A stretch of 64,000 nt of DNA from Melastoma dodecandrum. Lineage: Eukaryota; Streptophyta; Magnoliopsida; Myrtales; Melastomataceae. The translations under genes were made by a program, and so were the position numbers. Location of the stretch: NCBI GenBank assembly GCA_029817715.1, contig JARUPY010000465.1, forward strand, positions 5,822,001-5,886,000, in the 5' to 3' direction. Positions 35,135 to 49,700 of the stretch are shown here, piece by piece (positions within the stretch are counted from its first letter, which is position 1; the number at the start of each line of letters is the position of its first letter). Below the pieces are notes generated by a model. That model did no database searches and was not told the origin of the DNA. It saw only the letters and a program-made list of their open reading frames with translations.

Positions 35135-35687
35135 CGGGAACGAAAACACAAAAGGGGAGATTCCTCCGATTTCGACCTGAGTTAACTCCAAACCCACTGC
35201 CCACAAATAGAGAGGAGGGGAAGTTTGGGTTGGTGGTTTCTTGGAGTCGTTGTTTGATTTCCGGGTTTCTGAGGAGGGACAGAGAGGCGATGGAGGGGCT
35301 GCCGCTTCTTCTTCTTCTTCTCCTCCTCCTCCTCCCTCCTCTTTTTCAACTCTACCCACGCCTTTCTTGGTTTAATTAGATTAGATTAAAAGGGGATTAT
35401 TATCATTAATTACTGGAGTTAATTTTTGTTGATTCTCCCGACTTTTGTGATGCTGACCGCCACAACTTCCATTTGGTTCCCACTCACCCAGATTCCAATC
35501 TATCTTCCACATTTTACTATCATCTTCTCAGTTCGGAATCAATTTTGGAAGCTTCGGGGGAGAGCCCCTCCACGTTCTACAAAACCAGCTTTACAACCCA
35601 CACACACCCTCCCAAAAATGTGTAATAAACCAAACGCCCTGATCTCCGTGTCTGGTAGCCGTGTTCCTCGGGGCAAGCGATGGAAAA

Positions 35688-37795
35688 CTAGTCATCCTCG
35701 TCGTCGGACTGCATTGTTGGACTTTGTGAGCAGCTCTCCTTCTGATGAAGTTCCAGCATCTTCTTCTCCGGCTCGCATAGCCCTGTGTGCACGCAGGTCC
35801 CAACCAGATCACCATTGGCACATTTACATAACAACTATATATGCCGGATAAAGTGAAAAGCACCAGACAGCGCTTTGATTTCAGTTTAGTCGCTAGCAGT
35901 CACTCCATAAACAACAAATCAGATGCTCCAGAGGTACCCGAGCACTTGGGAATGTCCCAGACGGCAACAGATGTAGGGGAGCAATCAGGCTCACAAAGCG
36001 CTTTGTTGTTCTCATGGTTGACATTCATTGCAAGCATCCATGCGCCAATCGTGACGTCCTCGTTGCTGAACATTCGGAAACTAAGGGTCCCCGAGATCAC
36101 GAGCGTGCGACATGTGATGGATAAGTAATCAATGAAATCGGACTTGAAGTGGACGACCGAGGATAACTACCAGTCCAGAATACACTTGCCTGTTGTTTCT
36201 GAGAGCAACCAAGCTCGCAACAACATCCGCAGAGAGAGCGTAGATGGGGCCATAAGCATGGAGAAAGTACTCATTACCAAGTAAATAGGCCGATGGTTCA
36301 TACCTGAAAAAAATTTCAAAAAAAAGACAAATTTAAATCACCTGGCCGAAAGTATAAGACATACGCCAAAATCATTAAACCTAGACCCATGGTGAACAAA
36401 AGAGTGCGACAGATTGCAAGTGAATTGAACACGTTGGAAGAGAAAGGTAAGAGAGTAACTAACCACTTGAGTTTTGGGTCAGTGAAGACAGGTCCCTTCT
36501 TCATACAACCAATATAAGTTTGAGTGTGAGTTCGTTCTTTCGCCAGGAGCAAAGAAAGTCGATCTGAAAATCATTTTTAAAGATGCTCCTAAATGACAAA
36601 GATTATCAAGTGGAAAGCAATCGCTACGACCGCATTTTAACAGTCCAGTCACCTGGTCTCAAGTATATGTCATCGTCAGCTTTGACATAAAACTCACAAT
36701 CATAAAGCGCATATGCCGCCTTAAAGAATGCCAGCCTGCAAATTTTACATCAATCCGGTGCCACACAACAGCATAGTAAGAGGGAAATCATAAATCACAA
36801 GACTAACGTTTTGTAAGGGAGCATCCTGTATTCCTCTTCAATATCCAACAGCAAGAAATCATTATACTCTGCCATTTCCTTCCTAAGTTCTGACATCTTT
36901 GATTGATCTTTAGTTCTCCCAATGACGAACCTGAACGCCAAGCCCGTCGCTTCTTCCAATCTGAGAGTAACCACAATGAATCAATATGTGCAAAATACTT
37001 AGCCAGCAACATTGCAGACAAATTCTGTCCATATTCCGCCAGGCAAGATCAAATCTACCAAACTGAGGTAAAAGTGAACGTCTGTGGATACCAGATTTTG
37101 AGAACACTTTCCTGAGCAACTCCGTCAACCAAATGCAAGACATAACCGATCCGTTCAACCTCCGAACTAAGTTGGTCTCGCGAGAATCAATGCATGAGTT
37201 CGACATTGGCATTTTGAATCTATTACCACAACCTGAACTCCATCCAGCTAGATCAGTCAACATCCACCCACGCTAGCGAGGCATCATGCATCGATCCAGA
37301 TCGTTCTATCTTGTCAACCAACAAAACAGGCTAAGTTCTAACCCTTAAACCCCCACAATCTACGACAAATGCAGCAACGACAACAGCCAATACAGCTGCG
37401 GCGGCGCCCACACTAAACAGAACGTACCGTTGGAGGCCTTGCTGATCGGCCGGCATCCAAGTCTTCCGCAGGGACCTTCGCCTACCAACAGATTCGAACC
37501 CCGTCTGAATCCCAACAAAACCCATCACCTTACGCCTTACGACATCCCGGCCCCCCACGGAACTCCCCGTCTCCGACCCCCCGCCACCCTCCTTCTCCCA
37601 AACAACCCGAACAGTACGAGGACCGCTGTAAGGGCATCTCTGCCATGCTGCGGGACGGAGCAAAGCGCCGAGGCCGAATATGAACCCGGAGAACCCGATC
37701 AGAAGGCAGCAGCCGAGGATGAGGACCGTCGATCTGCGAGGGGAGGGCTGCGAGGGGCGGCCGTGGTGGAGCAGCAATTTGGGAGACGAAGGCAT
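35688..37795 (-). CDS. Beta-1,3-galactosyltransferase, GT31 (B3GALT12-14 clade)
   Basis: Seven exons: 37795-37428, 36960-36808, 36735-36653, 36563-36464, 36303-36190, 36080-35938, 35782-35688, giving 351 aa. A type II membrane anchor is at residues 22-45 ([20 protein letters not shown]). The catalytic domain shows [35 protein letters not shown], the DxD metal site in [13 protein letters not shown], and the [14 protein letters not shown] block. It is a Golgi enzyme of arabinogalactan-protein type glycan synthesis, by family. A start at 37909 (38 residues longer) is possible; 37795 (MPSSPK) gives the more typical anchor spacing. Exon 5 ends in a GC donor (ACAG|GCAAGT). Confidence 0.92.
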
Positions 37796-37909
37796 CGAGG
37801 AATGCCCACGAAGGGAGTTATCGGTCGGGCTTTGTTCATGAGATGAAAAGGGAGGAACTTGGTTGGTGCTGGGAAAGGGGAGGTCGGTTTGGTATGTGGG
37901 TCGAGGCAA

Positions 37910-38270
37910 AGGTCGCCTCTTAAGGAGGAGTCTTTATTAGGACGCAACAGGAAGAAGAGTAGGAGGAGGACGGCGACGTGTGCGTGTGATTTGGAGATTA
38001 ATTAATACGATGATTAAAGTAAAGTGGGCGGATGATCCAATCAAATTGGCATTTTTTTCCAGATAATTTAGAATAGCAAATTGGCTGGAGAAGTTGACTC
38101 TCCGTCGCGAGTTGTCTGAACTCTCATTTGTTGTTTTCCCCTCCCGGGGATGCGTTGAACTGGAAGAATTGTGGTTTTTGATCTTCTGCTGAAGTGAGAA
38201 CAAATGTCATGGACCCAACGAAGAATCTGTGTTCCTTTATTATTTTGTGCTACATGATAACTCGGGGTCT
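37910..38270. other. Intergenic, galactosyltransferase promoter side
   Basis: Upstream of the GT31 gene and downstream of the ABCG relic's 3' end. No gene was recognised. Confidence 0.5.
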
Positions 38271-38274
38271 TAGT

Positions 38275-40080
38275 TTCTGGTCCTGTTACATCCGTACCAC
38301 AAAATCAGATAACAAAGAATCCTGTTCCCAACTACGAAACCCAGCATCACGATCAGATTCGTCCATTTCTTCGACTCCTTCAGCACTTGCTGTCTCAAGA
38401 GTCCGCTCCCGATCAAGCTGGATCCCCCGTTGCTTTCGAGTTCTAAGCACTTTGGTCTCCCCTGGACTCCCCCATACTCAGTTGATCGTGAAACACTCGA
38501 AGGGTACTAGAACAGGCTGATGTAATGCGTATTATCCAGTATCTGGGGATTTTCTCCTATGATATGAAGTAGCCTGATAAGAGGAAGAAGAATGGATCAT
38601 ATCAGACCGGAGATCGCTGATGTCCCCATGATGAAGTCTGGCGCGAGCTCGCTGAAACAGGACACGAAGGAGTTCGACATGGACAGAACCATCCACTTGA
38701 CCAGTGAGAAGTAAAGGAATGAGTCGGTGCTTCTCCTCAAGCCGACAAGCCAGTACACGGGCGTTGAATACAGGAAACTGACCACCAGGAGGAAGACGAG
38801 GAACACCAGCACGTTCACCATGACATATGAAGAAACTCTGTACGCTCCTCTTGAGGTTTCCTCATGAGCATCCTTCTCTCTTGCAGGTATATAGGCAGTC
38901 CTGTTGAGGAGGACAGTAGGAAAGTCAGGCTGAAGGCGAAGAACCCGAGGTGCGTTTGCAAGGCGATATCGCCCATGCGATTGCCCGAGTTGAGGAAGAT
39001 TGTGCCAAGCACAAATCCAGCCACTAGGGTCTGTACGACTCTTGAGGCGAACAGTTGTTTGGTTCTGAAGATGTTGCTGCAGAATCTATTCCCCATTATC
39101 ATCAGCTATGCAAACAGTACCAACTGTTTGCATAAAAGATTTGCTTATCCTCACCTCTACTGGTCTTCCTGACTTGCTTCACGGTGCTTTCTCGGAGGCA
39201 CAGTCGATTGTTGCAAGGACGCCTGCTCCAGGATTCCATGGAATTGATTGCACACTGAAGAACATTTACATGACTCTGTAATTGCAGGCCACTCAACCTG
39301 AACTTTTCTTCTAGAAGGAGCCGAGATCCATTATGAAGACTTACCCCACCGGAGAGCAGGGTAACACGATCCACAAGCTCGAGAATTCAGAATCCAGGCT
39401 GATCGTCACTGTTACAGTTTTACCTTGGAAGACAGTCATAGACTTAAGTAATTTCATCACATGAAGAGCTGAACCTGATTCTATTCCCAAAGTAGGCAGT
39501 ATCACTGCCGGGTCGTGGATTAATTCCACCGCAATCAAAACTCTTGTTTTTTGTCCACCTGAGATCCCGCTATTTGATCCACTTCCGATCCTAGCATTCA
39601 CAACATGTGCGAGACCGATATCCTTCATGAGTGTCCTCACTCTGTCAGCAGCATCCTTCTTTCTGACTGGAAGCCTTGAAAACACGCTATACATGGTAGC
39701 CTCCTCCACCGTTGGAGAAGGGAACAGTGCATTATCCTGGGAAACGTACCCAGATATCCTCTCCGGGAATCGACTGTCAGATCATTAATGAGTACCTGAC
39801 CTGATACTCAACCGGGAAAGAATTTCCTTGCGAGAATCTTGAGCAGAGTGGTCTTCTCGTCTCCGCTGGGACCGACTATGGCTGTAATCTCTGCTGCTCT
39901 GGCTTCACAGCACACATCCTTAAGGATGCACAAAGTCCCACTGAAGGTGAGTTCCAAACATGGTGACAAGGATGTGGAAAAGGAATGGCAAAAGTTCGTA
40001 AGTGAGATTAACCCAAGGAATAAGAAAGGGAGAAGATGAGCTAACACCAACCGAAATTTTGAACCAGCTTGAACAAGCAT
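38275..40080 (-). pseudogene. ABCG half-transporter pseudogene (ABCG5/ABCG10-like)
   Basis: Minus-strand blocks run in normal order: [20 protein letters not shown] (Walker A degraded, the Gly before Lys is Glu), a SQDNALFPSPTVEEATMYS Q-loop region, and the signature block GISGGQKTRVLIAVELIHDP. Next comes ILPTLGIESGSALHV, where Walker B and D-loop should be but are lost. TM-domain pieces follow: [40 protein letters not shown] and near 38300-38410 a C-terminal L-K-E-S-K-K-W-T-N-L-I block. Frame changes and stops separate them (near 39790, 39390, 38850 and 38520). Half-size ABCG proteins are about 600-650 aa and export lipids or hormones; this copy is dead. Arabidopsis ABCG10 (At1g53270) sits in the syntenic cluster. 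Confidence 0.88.
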
Positions 40081-40089
40081 AGTCATTTT

Positions 40090-40908
40090 GTCTGACTTGG
40101 CGTGTGATCGCCATCTGAAGAAGTGTTTTCGGGTCTTGGGATGGTAGTCTTAGCAAGGGAAAGGAAGTTACTGTACTGTTGTATATTGGTATTGGTAGCC
40201 CAGCCAATCTTTTCTTCAAATACTATACAAGGTTGATCATTAGTAGCGTCAGTCCGGGCTCTTGATCTTGGCATATGACCCACCAGAGGCAATATCAATT
40301 GCTGTTTCGATTAATAAACTCAAAGTACTCAATCGAACAAGGACTGTATCTCGGACCTTTCTCTTAGAATTATTAACAAGAGATTGCTGGTTCGAATTAT
40401 TACATGGATAGTTGCTAAGCATGTTGGTAAGAAAAGGAGCATATGCAAATATCTCATAGATCAAACGAGGCCAAAAGCCAGGCTCAACATCCTCCCACGG
40501 GATGATAAAACAAGACAGGGTTACCCCGGCTAAGACGTGAGATTAACTTGAAGAGCAAGTCGCCTCTAGTGCCATGGGCATTATGTCTGATTGGCCGAGC
40601 TCGCTACTCATTTGACCTCTAACCCCTTCAGCAGATGAACCGGGGACGGGACAACCAAAGCTTCAGAGCATGGGAGTTTGGCTCTGGACCGGGCAGCTTG
40701 TATTTGATCGGCCAGAGAAAGCTCCCTCCGTGCCTTTTCTCTCCTTATATGCTCCAAATCCACGTTTTCCCAAGATGGGATTTCCACAACTGTGTTTGTG
40801 CTTCCCTGACAGACGACCTGAATGGTAGCTGTTTTCTTCTGGTGAATCTGAAGATGATGATTTGATTCGTTAGCAGAACGGAGGGCAGGAATACAACTGA
40901 ATAGACCA
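40090..40908. other. Intergenic, no gene recognised
   Basis: It lies between the ABCG relic and the 3' end of the NUMOD3-domain gene. Short ORFs show no family features. Confidence 0.5.
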
Positions 40909-42452
40909 TTACTGCAGCAAGTAATAGTAGGAAGTGCTTAAACTGGAAGTACCCACCTTCATTAACCTCTTCTTTAGATTGATTCCTTCAGCAACTGCAT
41001 CCACATTTCTCGTTTCCTTTACTCGTCTGGACGAGGGTTTTCTGTGCTGCTGCCTCTGTTCTCTTTTTTCTTGCATATCCTTTCTCTTCTGAGCAAACAA
41101 GGCCGTCTTCTGCGCCCTTGCTTCTGCAGCTATCCAGGCTCTCATCTTAGCCACATTTTTAGCTCTCTCTTTCTCTGCACGCCAATGTAGCCGCTGGAGA
41201 TTTATTTCTTCCTCTATTTTCTCATAGCTATCCCACTCCAGATTTCCCTCATCCTTCCAACCGATCTTAGCCATCCAGGCTATGTTGTCTGTCCAAAATG
41301 CAAAGAATTTCTCAGCCAACTGCTTCTGCTTCAAGCGCTCTCTCCAACGCCGCCTCTGTGAAGAGCTGATTTTCGCTTTTGTATCAACACTGCCAAATTG
41401 TTTGGATCAAACAAAGGCACTTCTCATACATTGCAATTCCCAGTCATGGACAGGGGGCTCACCTAAGAGTACGGGGATGTTCATCGATCTTCTTCTTAAC
41501 CTGAACATGTTGAAGAAAAGCTAATGGAGAAGAAGTTTGAAGATAAACAAAAGCATGTCGTGAGCATATGCAAAATAGCAAACATATTCTCCTCGCAAAC
41601 AAAAAATGCGAACAAAACAGAGAACCGCGCGATCAAATCTACGTGTGACGACAGCGACTGATTGTCCTTTCGCATAGTTAACAAATGAGAAAGCCATTAG
41701 TTAAATAAAAATCTTCAAGTGGCTCTTACTTGACTTCACCTTGGGGTTCCTCAATGCTTCTATTGTTCTCTGCCTGATTCGCTCACGAGTCGCTGTGGGT
41801 TGCAAACGAAAAAGGAAACCTCTAGTGATCCGGGGGTCGTCCATGGGCATCAAGCTTCAAAACAAAATCAAACATCCACCGCACCACATACTTACCCTCA
41901 CTATGCTTTATCCCAACATTCCAGGGGACTTTTCCTTTATTAGCGAGTCCAATTTTCCTCCTCCTTTCCATTTCCTTCGAGGCCAGACCCGCAGCGCTGG
42001 GATGGATATTGTCGTGGTTTTCCACGACGTCATCGCCGCCATCGAGACAAGCACCTGATTGCAGTAGACAGCGGCACCCAGTGACAAGCCTCGACCCGGA
42101 CCGCACCTCAGGGCACCAGAGCTGCCAATTGGCAGGACGAGGGGTGACATTCGAGGCTTCGACCAGGGGAATCAGAAAAGCCAAGGTCCTCCGTCCGAGG
42201 GTCAAAGATGCGACAGGCTTGCAGCCGATGGCAGGGCCAAAAGCAGCAGTAGGAGATGCCGCACAATCCCGGCAGTTAAAGTGAGGGATTGGGGAGGGGA
42301 ACCTCCTGCATGCCCATCGAGAAAAAAAAAACACATCAACACGGAGATAACCTCAGAAACCGTTACTCCACCACAAAAACGAACTCCAGGGTTAAAAACT
42401 GAGCTACAGAAGTGGAGGGAGCGGGGGGAACTTACGAGTACAGGAATGGCAT
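40909..42452 (-). CDS. NUMOD3 (nuclease-associated modular domain 3) protein
   Basis: Five exons fit: 42452-42436, 42305-41896, 41792-41740, 41500-41463, 41389-40909, giving 332 aa in one frame with GT-AG sites. The NUMOD3 domain spans exons 2-4: EMERRRKIGLANKGKVPWNV, GIKHSE, RERIRQRTIEALRNPKVK. The C-terminal part is a long Arg/Lys/Glu/Ala helix with SSSQRRRWRERLKQKQLAEK and WDSYEKIEEEINLQRLHWRA. It resembles plant proteins such as Arabidopsis At1g53800, some of which are annotated as muscle M-line-like by helix similarity only. NUMOD3 modules come from homing endonucleases and probably bind DNA; the plant role is unknown. The first 100 residues, rich in Ser/Arg/Pro, could be an organelle transit peptide. 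The start in a 17-nt first exon is inferred from the donor GTAAGT. Confidence 0.78.
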
Positions 42453-42686
42453 TAAGTCAAGCTTGATATTTTCGCTGCCTTCCCTACTTCGGTCCCATCC
42501 CCAGATCTCGTGTTTTTGTTTTTGTGGTGAGATGGGGAGTGGAAGGGGGAATTGGGCCTCATGGGCCTTTAGAAATTAAGTACACACGGCGGAAAGAACT
42601 TGAACATGACCTTGGCCTTCATTCCGTTTCGTCTTCCTCGGCGTCGGCGGTGCTCGATCGACGGTGGAAGTAGTAATCAGAGGAAA
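42453..42686. promoter_or_regulatory. Bidirectional promoter region, NUMOD3 gene / mMDH
   Basis: The start codons of these divergent genes are 234 bp apart, so both 5' UTRs and core promoters must lie here or overlap. No TATA box is obvious. Confidence 0.6.
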
Positions 42687-44712
<2,026 letters not shown>

Positions 44713-45271
44713 GAGGCGAGATGTGCTTCTCTCATTTTGACGATTGCCTCAAAAGTTTCAGCTATCATTCAATCCATTGTACCTTTTTGTCGATGGCCAA
44801 TTGACCCCAACCGTGCACTGCTTTTTCCCGGTGCGATCGTGCGCCGCGAATGGATAAGAATAACTATTATGTAGTTAATCTTTGGGTTTTATAGGAAGTG
44901 CTCACTAAACAACATTTCGGTCGTTATCTTCTGAAAAAAGCACCAAATAACAGAACAAAATTAATTACCACCTCCAAGATTAGTGGAGCATTAACCTCGG
45001 TGCCCAAATCCCGTCATTTAGCCATTGAAGGCTTTTCTTATAATGGTAAAAGTGCATCTCGGTGCACATTGGCAACCAGATCAAGAAGAGAAAAAGTAAC
45101 ATTATAAGATAGGAAAGCGCAGAAAGCACAAAATTTTTATTCGTGCTCGGGATAACATGGATGCAGGTGCTACTCCGGCAGCGGCGTAATGACTACGGTG
45201 TATCCTTATACTACTCGGGAGATATACAAAATCGGGCAGGATGCCTCCACGAACTAGAGTATGAATGCAGG
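44713..45271. other. Convergent 3' ends of mMDH and CLE genes
   Basis: 3' UTRs only. No gene was recognised. Confidence 0.55.
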
Positions 45272-45517
45272 TTAATGATGCTGAGGGTCGGGGCCACTGG
45301 GGCTGATCCTGTTGGACACCGGAGACCGCCACTGCCGCCCCATTTCCTTCTGTATTTGCATGTGCGAATTGAGGACCTGCTTGGCGGTCTCCATCATTGC
45401 GCTCCTGCTTTCCTGTTCAGTCAATGGCCTCAACAACCTCATTCGAGCAGCTCCGGTGCATGAAGCAAGGAGCAGAAGCCCCAGAAACGCTGACCAGAAT
45501 CTGAGAATATGAGACAT
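45272..45517 (-). CDS. CLE peptide hormone precursor
   Basis: Single exon, 81 aa. A signal peptide (residues 1-24, LRFWSAFLGLLLLASCTGAA) is followed by a variable acidic/basic stretch and a C-terminal CLE motif RISPSGPDPQHH at the very end, right before the stop. The motif is close to the CLE5/6/7 group (R-x-S-P-G-G-P-D-P-Q-H-H). CLE precursors are secreted and cut to 12-13-residue arabinosylated peptides that signal through LRR receptor kinases. The start is the Met that directly begins the signal peptide; upstream codons in frame are not signal-like. A TATA box lies about 45-55 bp upstream of the start codon. The exact receptor and tissue cannot be told. Confidence 0.9.
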   Translation of the reverse strand: MSHILRFWSAFLGLLLLASCTGAARMRLLRPLTEQESRSAMMETAKQVLNSHMQIQKEMGRQWRSPVSNRISPSGPDPQHH

Positions 45518-45562
45518 CTCCTGATGTTCAAGTGAGGAGGACCACTTACAGAGACGGTATGT

Positions 45563-45572
45563 GTATATATAG
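45563..45572 (-). promoter_or_regulatory. TATA box of the CLE gene
   Basis: TATATATA on the minus strand, about 50 bp upstream of the CLE start codon. That is close for a TATA box in a plant gene, so the 5' UTR would be only about 15-20 nt. Confidence 0.55.
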
Positions 45573-46704
45573 CACCTGACGAGGGGGTGGCGAGTCACAG
45601 TGGGTTTACTCGAAATACTAAATAAAGTCAAAGGGCTGGCTGAAATGGGCATTATAATGGGGACAAACTTGTCCTTTCTCTTGTTATTGTCTCATCCCCA
45701 ATTCCGAAGTGCTCATCTGACTCTTCAGATAAGATACTGAAACAAAAATTCCAAGATGTGTGACTGAACTATTTACCAAAGTCGGCAATCCCACGCTCGC
45801 TTTTGAATCCAAATGGTCCCGTTTCTGCCGCCGCTCTTTGCACAATGATGCAGCATCACCTTGTTAAATTCCTTCAACTTGACGGAAAACAGATGCTTTT
45901 GGGTTGTTAAAGCCGTTGCCCAAATCTTAAAATATGCGACAAAATGATGACTCGGGTGGGTCTTTTCCTTATCCTACCCCACTGCCTGTTACATCAAGAC
46001 AACAACCAGCGTCTTAAATTTTATATCATTTGACTTGATTCAATACAGCTGTAAGTCAGGTTTGCATAAAGAAAGAGAACTTTCGGCACAACAACTACTA
46101 TTCTATTCTCGCAGGAGATAACAACATCAAGATAAGTAACTGTATGATCCACCAAGCAAGCAAACAAAACCAAAAGGCCCGTTACCTCTGATGAAAAATA
46201 ATATGATAATCCATGAGTAGAAACTTTTTCATTTTTTATGGCCTCCCTGACTGTGGAGTTTCACTTAGGTAGGATATCCACATTCTTAGGTGGTCAAAGA
46301 AGTGCACACAAAAGCACAGGTTTTCAATTCGGGACGGCCGACAAATCCTATGCAAGTGTATAATCAATAACTAAGAAGCTTTGTGCTTTCCAGTAGTAGG
46401 CACGTCCTAATGGAAACTCGGCATCTACCCCTGAAAGTATATATCAAAGAAAACATTTGGACACGACTAATATATACAGGAGTATGCTTCTATCTTCCAA
46501 GTTATGTTCTAATCTTAATGAAGATTAGTCCTATCAGGTGGACATGGAATTACTGCCCCCAACCTTCATGCACACAGATTATCTAGAGGAAGCCAGTAGC
46601 AGAAAGATTTAAGAGGTTTAGATCTATATTCACAAGGTTTTAGGTTCCATAAAAGGTTTTGGACTACTACCGGAAAGCAATAATGAAGTTACCTGCCAGC
46701 ATGG
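45573..46704. other. Intergenic, CLE promoter side
   Basis: It holds the CLE upstream region and the 3' end of the SPD1-like gene. Nothing else was recognised. Confidence 0.5.
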
Positions 46705-49700
46705 CTAATCAGGAAGAAGAGGCAACCTAGTAATGTCATTGGCAGAACCATTGACGCCGTAGCTGGTGCTTTCAAACTCCTCGAATTTATCATCTCCTTC
46801 ATTGTCATCAACCTTTTCTTCGTCGTGGATGTTATCATATTGAAATGGGAAGATGCGAAGTCGTGCGTCTTGTTCCTTACCCACTTTTTCTGATTGCAGC
46901 TGGTACTTTCTTGCGAGGTCTCTCTGCAGATATATTAAGGAAGGGGGTCTCGGAAGTAACTCCACAACCTCACCTTTTGGAATCACAATCTGCTCTATTG
47001 CTATTCTTGCCTCCTGGAAGACATAAAAGGTGAAAAGCTCAAATGATTTCAGCATTCTTTTGGTCACTTGAAGCACGAGTAAGCATTGATCAAAGACGGA
47101 ATTCAAGACCGTCTCACCTCCAAAGCTTCGATTTTCTCTGACGTGTTAAACTGCTCGAGTTCAGCATTATTTCCACTGTCACGATCTTGCAGTATGTCCG
47201 TCAAGGCCTTAGCTATTTGAACCAATGAACTTGTCTACTCAAAAGGCAAGTAGCATTTGAAGGAAAAGGCCTTCAGAGTCAAAATTGAACGGCATTTCAA
47301 CTCTACAAATTAAGATTCTCCAGGAAATCCAAACCTTTGTAACGTATGTCGGTATTCCACGAGATCTAACAGCAGCTTGAATTCGTGGATTCTTCTTGAG
47401 TTTTGACTCCAGTGCAAGTAGAGCATCTGCTTCACTGATGTTGTCAGTCAACAATACAGCATCTTCATCCAGTTTGAATTGTTTGACGGCTTGGACAACA
47501 CTTGCTTCCAAAATCTACAGCAACTGTTCACTCTTTTAGCTTCATAGAGCACAACGTACGATTAACACGGGAAAGTATTTGATTCAATATTGAGAAAATA
47601 AGGTCACACATTTCGCTAGTGTTAGCGGTTGTAGTAGTTGTAGTAGTAGTAAATAGAAGATATCTAGCGTGCATCTGTTACCTCCCCAAATAAAGCTCCT
47701 GGAATTTGCCAAATTTTCCAGCTATTGACGAATTTACATTAACTAAAAGGATTGGAGGGCATCTACTAGAAGATGTCTATGCAGTATGAAGCAAGAATAA
47801 CTGAAATCTGATGCAGTATCTCACAGCTCCGCAATGTAAGCAGGAATTCTGACAGGATTGTTTTCACTATGCCCTACCAAAAGTCTGGCATGATCAAAAG
47901 CATCCACAGGATTTCTTCATAAGCTACTGGGAGATGCCCATCTTTAAAATGAGAAAACGATTGATAAAAGACATGCTTTTACAAACAAAAAAAAACACTA
48001 ATTCCTCACTTACCCCATAAGAGAACAGGCGGAGAGGTGCCTTGAATCCTCTCTGCTGCAAGGTGCTTTCCTCATGAGGCGACTCAGTGGCATCAGAGGC
48101 ATAAGGACTCTTGCTATCCAAAACCAGTATATCCTTGGTCCAGAAATCTTGGTTACCATTTTCTGATGAGACATCTGCGACAGGCCCTGTCTCTACTCTT
48201 TGTAAGTCATTATTGCACCCCACCTTGCGAACTTCAACATTAGGTAGACGTCCTACATGAGCACAACATATATTAGAAAGTAGGTAATGAAATCACATGA
48301 TCAGGCTATATCTATTACCAGCCAATGGTGGCTGTAAAGTGTAAAGATTATATAAATGGGGTGGCTGCAACTGGGGATACATAACCTGAAAGAATAGCAT
48401 CAACAGTGGCCTCCAAGCTGCGATGAACTCGTAACTCAGACTTGGAAACAATTTCAACAGCACAACTGAATGTTGAAGGACCCCTTCTCTCAAGTACGGT
48501 CTTCTGGACACCCCTACGACTAGCCTCTTCATCCCCAAGAGTGACACTCTAGCACATAAAGCATATCATTTCACCAAAAAAATCACAAAGTCAAAACTAC
48601 AATTGTTCCAGGAAATGCTTTTTCAAACTAAAAACTTCCACTGTTGACAACAGATGAGTGCTATATTTTTTTAATCTTTCTTGAGTACAGTTAAACCAAA
48701 GAGCATTTTCATGCCAGCCTCGACCTTGTGAGAGGAACAATATGTAAACCCTGACCTGTATACCTCCCACAAGCATTTCCAAGGCAGGATTCATGATTAA
48801 ATTCTCTATAGTGACACCATGAGCAGTGGCGACCAGCTGAATTCCACGTTGTGCAATCGTACTTGCTGCCAACGCTTCAAGCTTTGTCCCAATCTCATCT
48901 ATGACAATGACTTGTGGCATATGATTTTCCACGGCCTCGATAAGTACCTATTTAGGTTATATTCGTTACGATTTTATCACAGTAAAGGAGATGAAAATAT
49001 CTTCAGTATATTTTGCAGCAACTGGGCAAGAAGACAGCATCAGTTACATTGAGTTTGTGGTGGCCATAGCAGGAGAACATCAAACTTTCCAGGCAAGATA
49101 AAATATCCCTAGATCTGTCCCTCACTGATGACACAAGAAAATTGAGATAAAAACAAATAGTTTTATGTATCAACAATTAAAACTCCACCTTATGCTGCAT
49201 CTCAGAGTTAGGAACTTGCATCCGGCGGGCATTACCAATTCCTTCATGAGGTATATCCCCATCACCACCGATCTCATTTGAAGTATCAACAATCATGACA
49301 CGCTTTTTATAATCATTTGCAAGCATTCTCGCTATTTCCCTGCAAATGAAAGGGTCAGATATTACTTCCAAAAAATAAAGGGGGTGTGGCAGGGGGGTCG
49401 TTTCCATCAAGTACAGTAAGATAGGAAGTCAACATATATTTTCCCAAAGCATTAGTATGAAACTGGCTGGAATGTTTAGACGGCTAATCTTGAGAGAGTC
49501 ATGATATATGACTTTGAAGTTATAGAAGTATCGTTGGCAATGGATGAATGATCTTTAGATGTAACTGATGATATCTATTTCCGCATAAACATGAACAATC
49601 ACAGCAAACAAGTACTCCTATGATATGGTACAACAGTTACTTCCTCTGAAACAAAAGAATGACATTACTCCATAAAAAACACCAAGCAGGAGGACAAGGC

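Noticed and set aside
37430..37846. Plus-strand ORF over GT31 exon 1
   Set aside because: Antisense shadow in GC-rich coding DNA.
40912..40958. Possible 47-nt last intron in the NUMOD3 gene
   Set aside because: Too short for a plant intron; direct reading reaches the same stop codon.
42009..42284. Plus-strand ORF over the NUMOD3 gene
   Set aside because: It is the antisense of exon 2 of the minus-strand gene.
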